A program made the position numbers and the translations under genes. DNA of 15,648 bases from an uncultured Oscillospiraceae bacterium (GTDB taxonomy: Bacteria > Bacillota > Clostridia > Oscillospirales > Acutalibacteraceae): assembly GCA_900543215.1 (NCBI GenBank), contig UQQR01000034.1, positions 1 through 15,648 of the forward strand, given 5' to 3'. Positions 6,895-14,353 of the stretch are shown one piece after another. The notes below the pieces were generated by a model. The model did no database searches. It was not told where the DNA came from and saw nothing but the letters and a program-made list of their open reading frames with translations. Position 1 is the first letter of the stretch. Each line of letters starts with the position of its first letter.

Positions 6895-8176
6895 TCGCTG
6901 CGGTTTCCTCCTTGACAAGCAATGCACAATAAAACCCGTCTGTTTTATCAATATGCGGCATATATGTGTGTTCATACGCTTTACGGAGACCATTATACTC
7001 CATAATTACGGAATTTACAAGTTTTTCATTTTCCTCTGTTCTGAGCGTACAGGTGGAATAGAGAAGCTTGCCGCCGTTTTTAAGATATAAAAGAGCGTTT
7101 TTAAGTATTTTTTTCTGCAAAGCGGAAAGCTCCTTTAAATCTTCGGGCGTTCTGTATTTAATATCGGGCTTTCTTCGTAAAACGCCGAGACCCGAGCACG
7201 GCACATCGCAAAGAATGTAATCGAATTTACCGAGATTTTCATTAAAAACAGATGCGTCAAGACACTGTGTTTTGATTATGTCAAGTCCCAAGCGGTCGGC
7301 GCCCTTTTTGATAAGCTCGGTTCTCTGCCCATATAAATCGCAGGAAATTATCTCGCCGCTGTTATCCATAAGCTGCGCCATCGTAAAGCTTTTACCGCCG
7401 GGTGCCGCGCACATATCAAGCACACGGCTGCCTTTTTTGGGCGACAGCACGGCAACTGCCATTTGCGAAGCTAAATCCTGAGCGTAAAACAGTCCGTTCT
7501 TAAAGGAATCAAGACCCGAAATATTCGCGCCTTTTAAAAATACCAAAGCGTTTTCTATATCCGTTTTTTGTGCTTGTATGCCCTCTTTTGCCAATTTGTC
7601 GGTAAGCGCCTTTTCATTTGTTTTAACTGTATTTACCCTTACGGTAAGCGGCGGCGGCAAAAGGCTTTCTTTAAGAAGTGCTACAGTATTGTCCGATCCG
7701 TAGTCCGCTTGAAAGGAAGAAATTATCCATTCGGGGCAGGAATACCTTACCGATAACGAATGAACATCGTTTCCGTCAGGCAGGTCTGTGCCGTTCCTTA
7801 AAATATTACGCAAAACCGCATTTACAAATCCCGCATTACGGCTTTCCTTTGAAGCCTTAACAAGCTTAACCGCTTCATTAACGGCGGCGCTGTCGGGTAT
7901 TTTTTCCATAAAAGCTATTTGATAAACCGCACAGCGCAGTACGGAGAGCGTATACGGAGCCACTTTTTTAAGCGGCGTTTTGATGTGCCTTTTAAGCAGC
8001 CAATCTACCGTGATTTTCCTGTCAAGCACGCCGTAAAAAACTGCGGCGGCAAGCGCCCTGTCCTCACCCGAAGCGTCGGATTTTTTCAATATACCGTCAA
8101 GCACTATATTTGAGTATCCGCCGTCCTCCTCAACACGAGTAAGAGCTGCGGCGGCAAGCTTTCTTGAGTTAGCCAT
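6887..8176 (-). CDS. rsmB: 16S rRNA (cytosine967-C5)-methyltransferase RsmB (Sun)
   Basis: Transfers a methyl group from SAM to C5 of cytosine 967 (E. coli numbering) in 16S rRNA. The 429-residue protein has an N-terminal NusB-like RNA-binding domain (about 1-140, with the EAVKLVK and GFVNAVLRNI stretches) followed by a Rossmann methyltransferase domain. The SAM loop is VLDMCAAPGGKS (252-263), motif IV is CDVPCSGLGVLRRKPDI with Cys327, and the catalytic nucleophile is Cys376 in YSTCTL. Both cysteines needed by RNA m5C methyltransferases are present. The start shares one base with the fmt stop (TAATG), a strong sign of translational coupling. The extreme C-terminus (FYCALLVK) is slightly unusual where FF.A.L is common. 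An RsmF/NSUN-type enzyme is excluded by the NusB domain. Confidence 0.95.
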   Translation of the reverse strand: MANSRKLAAAALTRVEEDGGYSNIVLDGILKKSDASGEDRALAAAVFYGVLDRKITVDWLLKRHIKTPLKKVAPYTLSVLRCAVYQIAFMEKIPDSAAVNEAVKLVKASKESRNAGFVNAVLRNILRNGTDLPDGNDVHSLSVRYSCPEWIISSFQADYGSDNTVALLKESLLPPPLTVRVNTVKTNEKALTDKLAKEGIQAQKTDIENALVFLKGANISGLDSFKNGLFYAQDLASQMAVAVLSPKKGSRVLDMCAAPGGKSFTMAQLMDNSGEIISCDLYGQRTELIKKGADRLGLDIIKTQCLDASVFNENLGKFDYILCDVPCSGLGVLRRKPDIKYRTPEDLKELSALQKKILKNALLYLKNGGKLLYSTCTLRTEENEKLVNSVIMEYNGLRKAYEHTYMPHIDKTDGFYCALLVKEETAAIE

Positions 8177-9108
8177 TATTCACCTATTACCGTTCCTACC
8201 GCAATCGGTCTGCCGCAAAGCATTTGTTTTGCGCTCATAGGCTTGGACCCCTCCGGCTGTACTGTGAGCAAGCTTATTAATCCGCCGTCCTTGCAGGCGA
8301 TAACAAGCTCGTCATTGCTTTTAACAACGGTTCCCGGGGTGTTCCCAGACTTTCCGGCGCACACGGCTTTTATAATTTTAACACGCTTATTATCGAAAAA
8401 GAAATAAGCGCACGGCCACGAATAAAAGCCTCTTACCGCGTTGTGAACCTCATCCGCCGTCATATTTTTAAAATCTATAAGCGCCATTTCCTTTTTTATG
8501 ATAGGCGCATAGGTTGCCTTTTCTTCGTCCTGTTTTACCGGAATTACCGTTCCGTTCTCTATATCCTCAAGTGTCCTTACGGTAAGCTGTGCGCTTATAA
8601 CGGAAAGTCTTTCAAAAAGCTCGTCTGCGGTTTCCTCGCCGCCTATTTCCGTCTTCTCGGTTTTAAGAATATCGCCTGTGTCCATACCGCTGTCCATTTG
8701 CATTACGGTAACGCCTGTTTCGTTCTCTCCGCAGACAATGCACCACTGTATCGGAGAGGCGCCCCTGTATCGGGGTAAAAGCGAGGCGTGTCCGTTAATA
8801 CAGCCGTATTTCGGTATATCAAGTATCTCCTGCGGCAGAATTTTACCGTACGCCACAACCACAATAATATCGGGAGAGAGTCTTTTAATTATATCCGCCG
8901 CCTCTCCGTTTTTAAGAGTGTTCGGTTGATATACCGGTATACCGTGATTTTCGGCGCATACCTTAACGGGCGGAGCCGTGAGAATGTGCTTTCTGCCGAC
9001 AGGCTTATCCGGCTGTGCAAACACGCCAACGATATTATGCTTTGCCGCAATCAGCGCCTCAAGCGTTTTTACCGAATAATCCGGCGTTCCCATAAATACA
9101 ATTCTCAT
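8176..9108 (-). CDS. fmt: Methionyl-tRNA formyltransferase
   Basis: Formylates Met-tRNA(fMet) using 10-formyltetrahydrofolate so that it can initiate translation. At 310 residues it has the standard length. The N-terminal Rossmann domain starts MRIVFMGTPDYSV; the active-site residues Asn105, His107 and Asp143 are present in INGHASLLPRYRGASPI and MDSGMDTGD. The usual motif is N-V/I-HASLLP, so Gly at position 106 is a small deviation outside the catalytic residues. The C-terminal OB-like tRNA-binding domain covers about 205-310. It lies three bases after def, and the pair forms the formylation and deformylation cycle of the initiator methionine. It overlaps rsmB by one base. Confidence 0.96.
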   Translation of the reverse strand: MRIVFMGTPDYSVKTLEALIAAKHNIVGVFAQPDKPVGRKHILTAPPVKVCAENHGIPVYQPNTLKNGEAADIIKRLSPDIIVVVAYGKILPQEILDIPKYGCINGHASLLPRYRGASPIQWCIVCGENETGVTVMQMDSGMDTGDILKTEKTEIGGEETADELFERLSVISAQLTVRTLEDIENGTVIPVKQDEEKATYAPIIKKEMALIDFKNMTADEVHNAVRGFYSWPCAYFFFDNKRVKIIKAVCAGKSGNTPGTVVKSNDELVIACKDGGLISLLTVQPEGSKPMSAKQMLCGRPIAVGTVIGE

Positions 9109-9111
9109 AAA

Positions 9112-9558
9112 TTATAGCTCTTTCTTAATTTTATCTATATAGAGTATACCGTCAAGGTGGTCAATTTCGTGGCAGAGCGCTCTTGCCTTAAAACCCTCGG
9201 CTTTAATTTTAAAAGTTTTACCGTTTCTGTCCTGCGCTCTTACCGTTACATTCATAGGTCTTTCAACCTCTTCGTATCTTCCCGGAATCGAAAGACAACC
9301 TTCTTCCCCCGACTGACTTCCGCTTTGCTCCTCGATTACAGGGTTTACAAGCTCAATTATGCCGTCACCCACATCAACAACGCAGTAGCGGCGCAAAATT
9401 CCTATCTGCGGAGCCGCAAGACCTACGCCCTCCGCCTCGTACATGGTGTCCGCCATATCGTCAAGCGTAAGCGCCAGCCTGTCGTCGAATGTAAGCTGTG
9501 TTCTGCATACCTTTCTTAAAATGTCATCGCCTATTTTAACGATATTCCTTATTGCCAT
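9112..9558 (-). CDS. def: Peptide deformylase
   Basis: A metal-dependent (usually Fe2+) hydrolase that removes the formyl group from the N-terminal methionine of new proteins. All three family motifs are intact: GVGLAAPQ (44-51), EGCLS (86-90, metal ligand Cys88) and HEIDH (130-134, ligands His130 and His134, catalytic Glu131). At 148 residues it is the short type found in Clostridia. The start MAIRNIVKIGD is typical of the family. It is 10 bases after priA and 3 bases before fmt. Nothing unusual is seen. Confidence 0.97.
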   Translation of the reverse strand: MAIRNIVKIGDDILRKVCRTQLTFDDRLALTLDDMADTMYEAEGVGLAAPQIGILRRYCVVDVGDGIIELVNPVIEEQSGSQSGEEGCLSIPGRYEEVERPMNVTVRAQDRNGKTFKIKAEGFKARALCHEIDHLDGILYIDKIKKEL

Positions 9559-9568
9559 TTATTATACC

Positions 9569-11995
9569 TCACAACACGGTTTCGGGGTTTATATCCACCG
9601 ACGCCGTAACATCGTTCCTTTGCTTTATTTCCAGTGCTTTTTTAAGCATTTCCCTGAATCTTTTATTATTTCGGCATTTTATAATCATTCTGAAACGGTA
9701 TTTGTTATTTATTTTCGGAATTGCCGACGCGGCAGGACCCAAAATAATCATTTTAACATCGTTATAGCCGTTTTCTGTGAGCCTTTTGATATTTGCGAAA
9801 ATACTGTTTATCGCTTCAAGCGCCGAACTTCTGTTGAACGAACGCGCGCTTACAACGCACATATCGCAATACGGCGGATATATCATAAGCTTACGGGTCA
9901 TAATTTCGTCCCTGTAAAAGCCGTCGTAATCCTGCCGTGCGGCAAGGGGTATCAACTCGCTGTCGGGATTAAGCGACTGAATTATCGCCGTTCCGGCGCT
10001 GTCCCCTCTGCCGGCTCTGCCGATAACCTGAGTAAGCAATGAAAATGTGCGTTCAAAGCCCCTGAAATCGGCGCTGTAGGTAGCGCTGTCCGCACCCAAA
10101 ACCCCTACAAGCGTTACATTAGGAAAATCAAGTCCCTTTGCAACCATTTGCGTGCCGAGCAAAATATCATACTCACCGTTACCGAATGCCTCAAGCTTTT
10201 TTGAATATGAATCCCTTGCAAGCGTGCTGTCGGCGTCAAGCCGTAAAACACGGGCTTTCGGGAAAAGGGAGGAAAGTTCCTCCTCTACCTTCTGCGTTCC
10301 CGCACCCAAAAATTTAAGGTGTTCGCCGCCGCATTCGGGGCATTTGCCCGTCACGGGAGCGGAGTAACCGCAGTAATGACACATCATTCTGTTATTTGCC
10401 GAATGATATGTAAGCGAAATACTGCAATTCGGGCAGGAAAGTACGCTTCCGCAGTCGGGGCAGGATATGTAGGTGTTATGCCCCCGTCTGTTGAGCAAAA
10501 GTATGACCTGCTTTTTATCCGCAAGCGCACAGTTTACCGCATCGTTAAGCCGTCTGCTTATATCAAGCGAATTACCGCTTAATATTTCCTTTTTCATATC
10601 CACCGTTTCAACCGTCGGCAAAACCGCTTTGCCGTAGCGCTTTGTAAGTTTAAACAGCGAATACTTACCCGAAAGCGCCGCCGTATAGCTTTCAACCGAC
10701 GGCGTTGCCGAGGACAGACACAGGAGACCGCCGTGATAAGCGGTTCTGAACCTTGCTATATCCCTTGCGTGGAAACGGGGCGACTGCTCCGATTTATAGG
10801 TATGCTCGTGCTCTTCGTCCATAATGATAAGTCCGAGACGGGAAAACGGGGCAAAAACCGCGCTTCTTGTTCCTACTGCGATTTTGGCTTTCCCGTTTTT
10901 AACCCTGTGCCACTCGTCCATTCTTTTGCCCATAGACATTGCACTGTGGAAGACAGCAACGCTGTCGCCGTAGCGTGATTTGAATATATCAAGCATCTGC
11001 GGAGTGAGCGCTATTTCGGGCACCATTACTATAACGCCGAGTCCCTCAGCCGAGACTTTATCGACAAGCTTTAAAAAAACCTGCGTTTTACCCGATCCCG
11101 TAATGCCGTAAAGCAGCGAGACCGCCCCGTCCTCCTTTTCGTATTCGGAAAGAAGTCCGTCATAGGCTTTTTCCTGTTCCTCGGTTAAAGTAATCTCTCT
11201 TTTATCCGAAACGGCGTAGTGTACGCTTTCCGTTCTGTATACCTGACGGGTAAAGCTTATTAACACGCCGCTGTTTATCAGTCTATCAATTACTCCTGCT
11301 GTAACGCCCGTGTAATACATAAGCTCCTTTACGCCGATACTGCCTGCGTCCGAAACAAAGCGGGCAATCTCACGCTGTCTCGGCGTAAGCTTAACGCCGC
11401 AAAGCTCGTCCGGCAGATAGCTTGACCTCACCCATTTTTCGGCAGCATCCCTCATTCTGCGCTTTGCGTCCTTGTTTTTTACAAGCGCCTGCTTTTCGCA
11501 CATACCGCAAAGCAGCTCTTCGGTTACACCGAGCTGTTTTATAATTGTGCTCTCGTCCTTCTCGCCGTTTTCGGCAAGATAAGAATAGACCTTATTTTCC
11601 GTATCGTCCAGAAGCCGCATAACCGTGAAATCGGTATTTGCCGAATAGTAATTTATAAGCTTATAATTAAGACCAGCCGGCAAAATTGCGTGAACCGCGT
11701 CAAAATAAGTGCAAAAACAGCTTTCGTGCATATATTCGCACATTTTAAGCATTTCGGCGTTTAAAACAGGCTTGGCGTCAGTAACCGAAAGTATCGGTTT
11801 AAGCCCGTCCGTCTCCGCATTTTCGGTGCGGAATATCATACCCTGTTTTTTTACATTTCCGCCGCCGAACGGTACCGTAACACGACATCCGGCGAGTGCC
11901 ACCGTCTCCAATGACTGCGGTACAAGGTAGGTATAAAGCTTATCAAAGGCAAGTGTTGCGCCGTCAAGCGCAATAAAGGCCGTAAGACCGTTCAT
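9569..11995 (-). CDS. priA: Primosomal protein N' (replication restart helicase PriA)
   Basis: A 3'-to-5' DNA helicase that recognises stalled forks and reloads the replication machinery. The 808-residue protein has the N-terminal fork-binding domain (about 1-105) and a winged-helix segment (about 200-260). The helicase core has Walker A GITGSGKT (297-304), Walker B DEEH (393-396) and motif VI QVIGRAGRG (656-664). Eight zinc ligands fall in four CxxC pairs between 512 and 555. Length and order are standard. The start is five bases after the rpoZ stop. An AAAGG stands almost against the ATG with no good spacing, so translation is probably coupled to rpoZ. In B. subtilis coaBC sits between rpoZ and priA; it is absent here. 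Confidence 0.96.
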   Translation of the reverse strand: MNGLTAFIALDGATLAFDKLYTYLVPQSLETVALAGCRVTVPFGGGNVKKQGMIFRTENAETDGLKPILSVTDAKPVLNAEMLKMCEYMHESCFCTYFDAVHAILPAGLNYKLINYYSANTDFTVMRLLDDTENKVYSYLAENGEKDESTIIKQLGVTEELLCGMCEKQALVKNKDAKRRMRDAAEKWVRSSYLPDELCGVKLTPRQREIARFVSDAGSIGVKELMYYTGVTAGVIDRLINSGVLISFTRQVYRTESVHYAVSDKREITLTEEQEKAYDGLLSEYEKEDGAVSLLYGITGSGKTQVFLKLVDKVSAEGLGVIVMVPEIALTPQMLDIFKSRYGDSVAVFHSAMSMGKRMDEWHRVKNGKAKIAVGTRSAVFAPFSRLGLIIMDEEHEHTYKSEQSPRFHARDIARFRTAYHGGLLCLSSATPSVESYTAALSGKYSLFKLTKRYGKAVLPTVETVDMKKEILSGNSLDISRRLNDAVNCALADKKQVILLLNRRGHNTYISCPDCGSVLSCPNCSISLTYHSANNRMMCHYCGYSAPVTGKCPECGGEHLKFLGAGTQKVEEELSSLFPKARVLRLDADSTLARDSYSKKLEAFGNGEYDILLGTQMVAKGLDFPNVTLVGVLGADSATYSADFRGFERTFSLLTQVIGRAGRGDSAGTAIIQSLNPDSELIPLAARQDYDGFYRDEIMTRKLMIYPPYCDMCVVSARSFNRSSALEAINSIFANIKRLTENGYNDVKMIILGPAASAIPKINNKYRFRMIIKCRNNKRFREMLKKALEIKQRNDVTASVDINPETVL

Positions 11996-12000
11996 ACCTT

Positions 12001-12189
12001 TCAGTTGCTCTGTGTATCAATTTCGGAAGCCAGCTTATCTATCGCTATGCTTACCGGCTTTTCGGTCGAGGCCTCTCCGCTTTCTTCCATTTCCTTTGCA
12101 ACCTGTCTTGCGGTGTGAGCCACATCTATAACAAGACGGTATCTGTTGGGATAATTTTTAATAAGCTTTCCGATATTGGGATTTAACAT
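12001..12189 (-). CDS. rpoZ: DNA-directed RNA polymerase subunit omega
   Basis: Omega assists folding and assembly of the beta-prime subunit of RNA polymerase. The 62-residue protein contains the family signature RYRLVIDVAHTARQVA (17-32) and KPVSIAIDKLASEI (44-57), where KPV.IA.EE is usual. It is short but in the Firmicutes range (B. subtilis omega has 67). GAGGTG lies eight bases before the ATG. It overlaps gmk by seven bases, and this gmk-rpoZ pairing is widely conserved. Confidence 0.93.
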   Translation of the reverse strand: MLNPNIGKLIKNYPNRYRLVIDVAHTARQVAKEMEESGEASTEKPVSIAIDKLASEIDTQSN

Positions 12190-12791
12190 TCTTTAAGCAC
12201 CTCATTAATTATTTTTGTCTGTCTGTCTGTTTTTAATCTGCTGCTTGCAATTACAGACATTATATCATCGGCAGCCGCCGTAATATTATCGTTTACAACT
12301 ATATAATCATACTCCGTCGCACGCTTTATTTCACCGAGCGCACTGTCAAGGCGTTTTTTTATCGCCTCGGCGGAATCCGTACCCCTGCCCACAAGCCTTC
12401 TTTTAAGCTCGCAGAACGAGGGTGGCATTATAAATATGCTCACAGCCTCTGGCAGTTTTTTTCTGATTTGCGCCGCACCGTTTACATCAACTTCAATTAT
12501 TATATCAAAGCCGTCCGCTATCGCGCTTTCAACCGGCTCTCTCGGAGTGCCGTAGTAATTCCCCACAAACTCGTTGTGTTCAAGCAATCGGTCGTTTTCA
12601 ATCATTTCCTCAAATTCTTCTCTTGAAATAAAATGATATTTTTCACCCTCACGCTCGCCGGGACGCATACCTCTTGTTATCGAGGAAATCGAGAATTTCA
12701 GATCAGGCTTATTTCTGAACAGTTCGGCTAAAACCGTATCCTTACCGGAGCCTGACGGACCCGAAATAATAAAAACGCCGCCCTTATTCAT
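12183..12791 (-). CDS. gmk: Guanylate kinase
   Basis: Phosphorylates GMP to GDP with ATP, needed for GTP and dGTP supply and recycling. Numbered from the ATG at 12791, it has 202 residues. The P-loop is GPSGSGKDT (11-19), the GMP-binding region includes SITRGMRPGE (37-46) and EFVGNYYGTP (74-83), then DVNGA (102-106) and the lid arginines in LKRRLVGRG. The frame is open further upstream to 12812 (MKTRRKR), but AGGAGG stands six bases before the ATG at 12791 and the extension lies in remA, so the inner start is right. It overlaps remA by eight bases and rpoZ by seven. Confidence 0.96.
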   Translation of the reverse strand: MNKGGVFIISGPSGSGKDTVLAELFRNKPDLKFSISSITRGMRPGEREGEKYHFISREEFEEMIENDRLLEHNEFVGNYYGTPREPVESAIADGFDIIIEVDVNGAAQIRKKLPEAVSIFIMPPSFCELKRRLVGRGTDSAEAIKKRLDSALGEIKRATEYDYIVVNDNITAAADDIMSVIASSRLKTDRQTKIINEVLKEC

Positions 12792-13056
12792 CCTCTTCCT
12801 CCTCGTCTTCAATTACATCCTCGTCCTCGCTCATACGGTTTGCAACCGTCTCGGACTGGAGGTATGTAAGGATAATATGGTCGCTGTCCGTAATAATTAC
12901 CGCCCTTGTACGCCTGCCGTGGGTTGCGTCTATAAGCGTACCTCTTTCCTTAGCGTCCTGAATAATACGCTTTATCGGAGCGGACTCGGGGCTTACAATG
13001 GCTATCATACGGTTGGCTGAAACCATATTGCCGAAACCGATATTTACAAGCTTCAA
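12784..13056 (-). CDS. remA: Extracellular matrix regulator RemA (DUF370)
   Basis: RemA is a small ring-forming DNA-binding protein that in B. subtilis activates matrix and osmoprotection genes; in Clostridia its targets are unknown to me. The core is highly conserved: NIGFGNMVSANRMIAIVSPE, followed by SAPIKR and GRRTRAVIITDSDH. From TTG at 13056 it has 90 residues and begins MKLVNIGFGN, as family members do. A GTG at 13065 would add three residues, but GGAAAGA stands directly against that GTG while it is properly spaced (about 8-10 bases) from the TTG. The last 14 residues (77-90) are an acidic tail of Glu and Asp whose codons also carry the gmk ribosome binding site. It is cytoplasmic. It follows yicC by 14-23 bases depending on start. 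Confidence 0.93.
   Translation of the reverse strand: MKLVNIGFGNMVSANRMIAIVSPESAPIKRIIQDAKERGTLIDATHGRRTRAVIITDSDHIILTYLQSETVANRMSEDEDVIEDEEEEDE
12798..12803 (-). promoter_or_regulatory. gmk Shine-Dalgarno embedded in remA acidic-tail codons
   Basis: AGGAGG on the minus strand, six bases before the gmk ATG at 12791. It lies in the GAG GAG GAA GAG GAT codons that encode the Glu/Asp tail of RemA. It fixes the gmk start and shows that remA and gmk translation are coupled. Confidence 0.85.
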
Positions 13057-13079
13057 AACAATCACTCTTTCCGCAAAAA

Positions 13080-13958
13080 TTACTCTATGTTCTGTATCTG
13101 TTCTCTTATTTTCTCGATTTCGGATTTCATATCCACAACGGCACGGGTAATATCAACATCCTGCGCCTTTGAGCCGATAGTATTCGTTTCACGGTTCATT
13201 TCCTGAACTATAAAATCAAGCTTTCTTCCGACCGCGTCGCCGTCGCCAAGCAGATCGGTAAGCTGTGATATATGGCTTTTAAGCCTTACGGTTTCCTCAG
13301 CGACCGCCACCTTATCCGCAAATATTGCGGTCTCAGTAAGCAGGCGCTGTTCGTCTACGCTTTTGTCATCGAGCAGCTCTCTTATCTTCTTTTCAAGGCG
13401 TTCACGGTAATTTTTAACCGTTTCGGGCGAGCGTTCCTCGATAAATTCGACATTTTCAAGGATAGTCTTTGTTCTTGAAAGAACATCCTCTTTAAGCTTT
13501 TCACCCTCTGTGGCTCTCATAAGCACAAAGCCGTTCAAAGCCTCCTCTGCCGCCTTTAAAACGGTTTTTGTTACCGCCTCGTCGGACAGCGTGCGTTTTT
13601 TAACGGTCAAAAAATCGGGCAGCAGTATAAGTGAAGACATTTTAACATCGTTTTTAATGCCGTATTTGCTTGAAGCTTCTTTTACCGCTTTTTTTAAAGC
13701 GGCCGCATAATCCTCGTTTACCGATACCTCCGTACTGCCTGCACCCGTATCGTCAAAAAGCACGGATACCTCTACCTTGCCCCTTTTGATATTCTGAGCG
13801 CAAAGGTTTTTTAACTTTTCTTCAAGAAAGCCGAAACCCTTGGGCAGGCGTGAAGTAATTTCCAAATACCTGTGATTTACGGACTTAATTTCAACCGTGA
13901 CATCAAGCCCGTTATCCGATACCTTTGCCCGTCCGAAGCCGGTCATACTCCTGACCAT
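13080..13958 (-). CDS. yloC: YicC/YloC family endoribonuclease
   Basis: YicC/YloC proteins are single-strand endoribonucleases involved in RNA turnover (E. coli YicC acts on the small RNA RyhB). The 292-residue protein opens with MVRSMTGFGRA, then VNHRYLEI (27-34). The C-terminal DUF1732 region follows, with DKVAVAEETVRLKSHI (215-230) and QEMNRETNTIGSK (252-264). These are family landmarks and the length is normal. The ATG at 13958 fits MxRSMTGFGR; GGAAG stands 11 bases upstream, rather far. The Met at 13946 is the alternative but has AGGAG only three bases away. It is the first gene of the operon, about 30 bases after the predicted transcription start. Symbol follows the B. subtilis homologue. 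Confidence 0.94.
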   Translation of the reverse strand: MVRSMTGFGRAKVSDNGLDVTVEIKSVNHRYLEITSRLPKGFGFLEEKLKNLCAQNIKRGKVEVSVLFDDTGAGSTEVSVNEDYAAALKKAVKEASSKYGIKNDVKMSSLILLPDFLTVKKRTLSDEAVTKTVLKAAEEALNGFVLMRATEGEKLKEDVLSRTKTILENVEFIEERSPETVKNYRERLEKKIRELLDDKSVDEQRLLTETAIFADKVAVAEETVRLKSHISQLTDLLGDGDAVGRKLDFIVQEMNRETNTIGSKAQDVDITRAVVDMKSEIEKIREQIQNIE

Positions 13959-13994
13959 ATGAAATTACACTTCCAAACATAAATTATTCATATT

Positions 13995-14024
13995 ATTTTA
14001 TCAAAAAACGCAGTGTAATGTCAA
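13995..14024 (-). promoter_or_regulatory. Sigma-A promoter of the yloC-to-rsgA operon
   Basis: On the minus strand a perfect TTGACA (14019-14024) and TAAAAT (13995-14000, 5 of 6) are separated by 18 bases, with AT-rich DNA on both sides. Transcription should start near 13988, about 30 bases before the yloC ATG. It is the clearest promoter in the window and the only one I see for twelve genes, since junctions downstream are overlaps or gaps of 14 bases or less (remA at the TTG start: 23). Confidence 0.8.
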
Positions 14025-14064
14025 CCTTTTAAGCGGTTTGTAACCTTTTTTTAACATATTTTTT

Positions 14065-14091
14065 AAAAAAAAGCGGCAAAAGCCGCCTTTT
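14065..14091 (-). terminator. Rho-independent terminator upstream of the operon promoter (distal copy)
   Basis: Read on the minus strand, GCGGC pairs with GCCGC across a TTTT loop (stem 14073-14077 with 14082-14086), extended by four A-T pairs past a bulge, and is followed by eight T (14065-14072). It would stop transcripts coming from clpC through the multi-hairpin element, shortly before the yloC promoter. Its hairpin is identical over 19 bases to one beside the clpC stop. Confidence 0.75.
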
Positions 14092-14325
14092 GAGCGTGTC
14101 GAAAAGTCGACACGCTCTTGGTCGGGAATGCCATTCGCTCGAAAATCAATGATTTTCGGACTACACTCTATCCCCGCCAATACCACCCCTGTATCCTTGA
14201 AAAACCGCTCAATAAGCGATTTTTCGCTTACAAGGTGTTTTTTCGCCGCACGTGTCAGCGGAAAAACCATATGCGGCGTGAACGCCGCAACAAAATCAAA
14301 TTAAGGTTTATCGATAGATTGAAAG
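14092..14325. repeat. Multi-hairpin intergenic element, probable interspersed repeat
   Basis: About 234 bases between two 19-base direct copies of GCGGCAAAAGCCGCCTTTT. Four more inverted repeats are seen inside: an 11-base stem with AAAG loop (14092-14117), a 9-base arm pair at 14140-14158, a 7-base stem with TTTT loop (14213-14230) and a 6-base stem GCGGCG/CGCCGC with TGAA loop (14273-14288). A frame on the minus strand (14270 to 14001, 89 codons) spans it but has no ribosome binding site, runs through the hairpins and ends in promoter sequence, so I do not call it a gene. I see no terminal inverted repeats, so it is not a standard MITE. Its repeat nature is inference from structure; copies elsewhere in the genome cannot be seen. 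Confidence 0.45.
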
Positions 14326-14345
14326 GCGGCAAAAGCCGCCTTTTT
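14322..14345 (-). terminator. Hairpin next to the clpC stop (proximal terminator copy)
   Basis: AAAGGCGGC and GCCGCCTTT (14322-14330 and 14335-14343) form a perfect 9-base stem around an AAAA loop, 8 bases after the clpC stop codon. On the minus strand the stem is followed by CAATC and not a T run, so it is a weak terminator for clpC; on the plus strand it ends in TTTTT. Position says it belongs to clpC, and the T run may have been separated from it. Confidence 0.55.
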
Positions 14346-14353
14346 CACTTAGA

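Noticed and set aside
6895..6993. N-terminal extension of RlmN to an ATG at 6993
   Set aside because: It lies entirely in the rsmB coding end, is unlike RlmN proteins and has no better ribosome binding site than the inner TTG.
9443..10042. Plus-strand frame of 199 codons
   Set aside because: It lies antisense to priA and def, which have complete catalytic motifs on the other strand; the translation is rich in Arg, Tyr and Phe without domain features. It is a shadow frame.
12792..12812. Upstream start of guanylate kinase at 12812 (MKTRRKR)
   Set aside because: AGGAGG is correctly placed for the ATG at 12791, and the extension is only the other phase of the RemA acidic tail.
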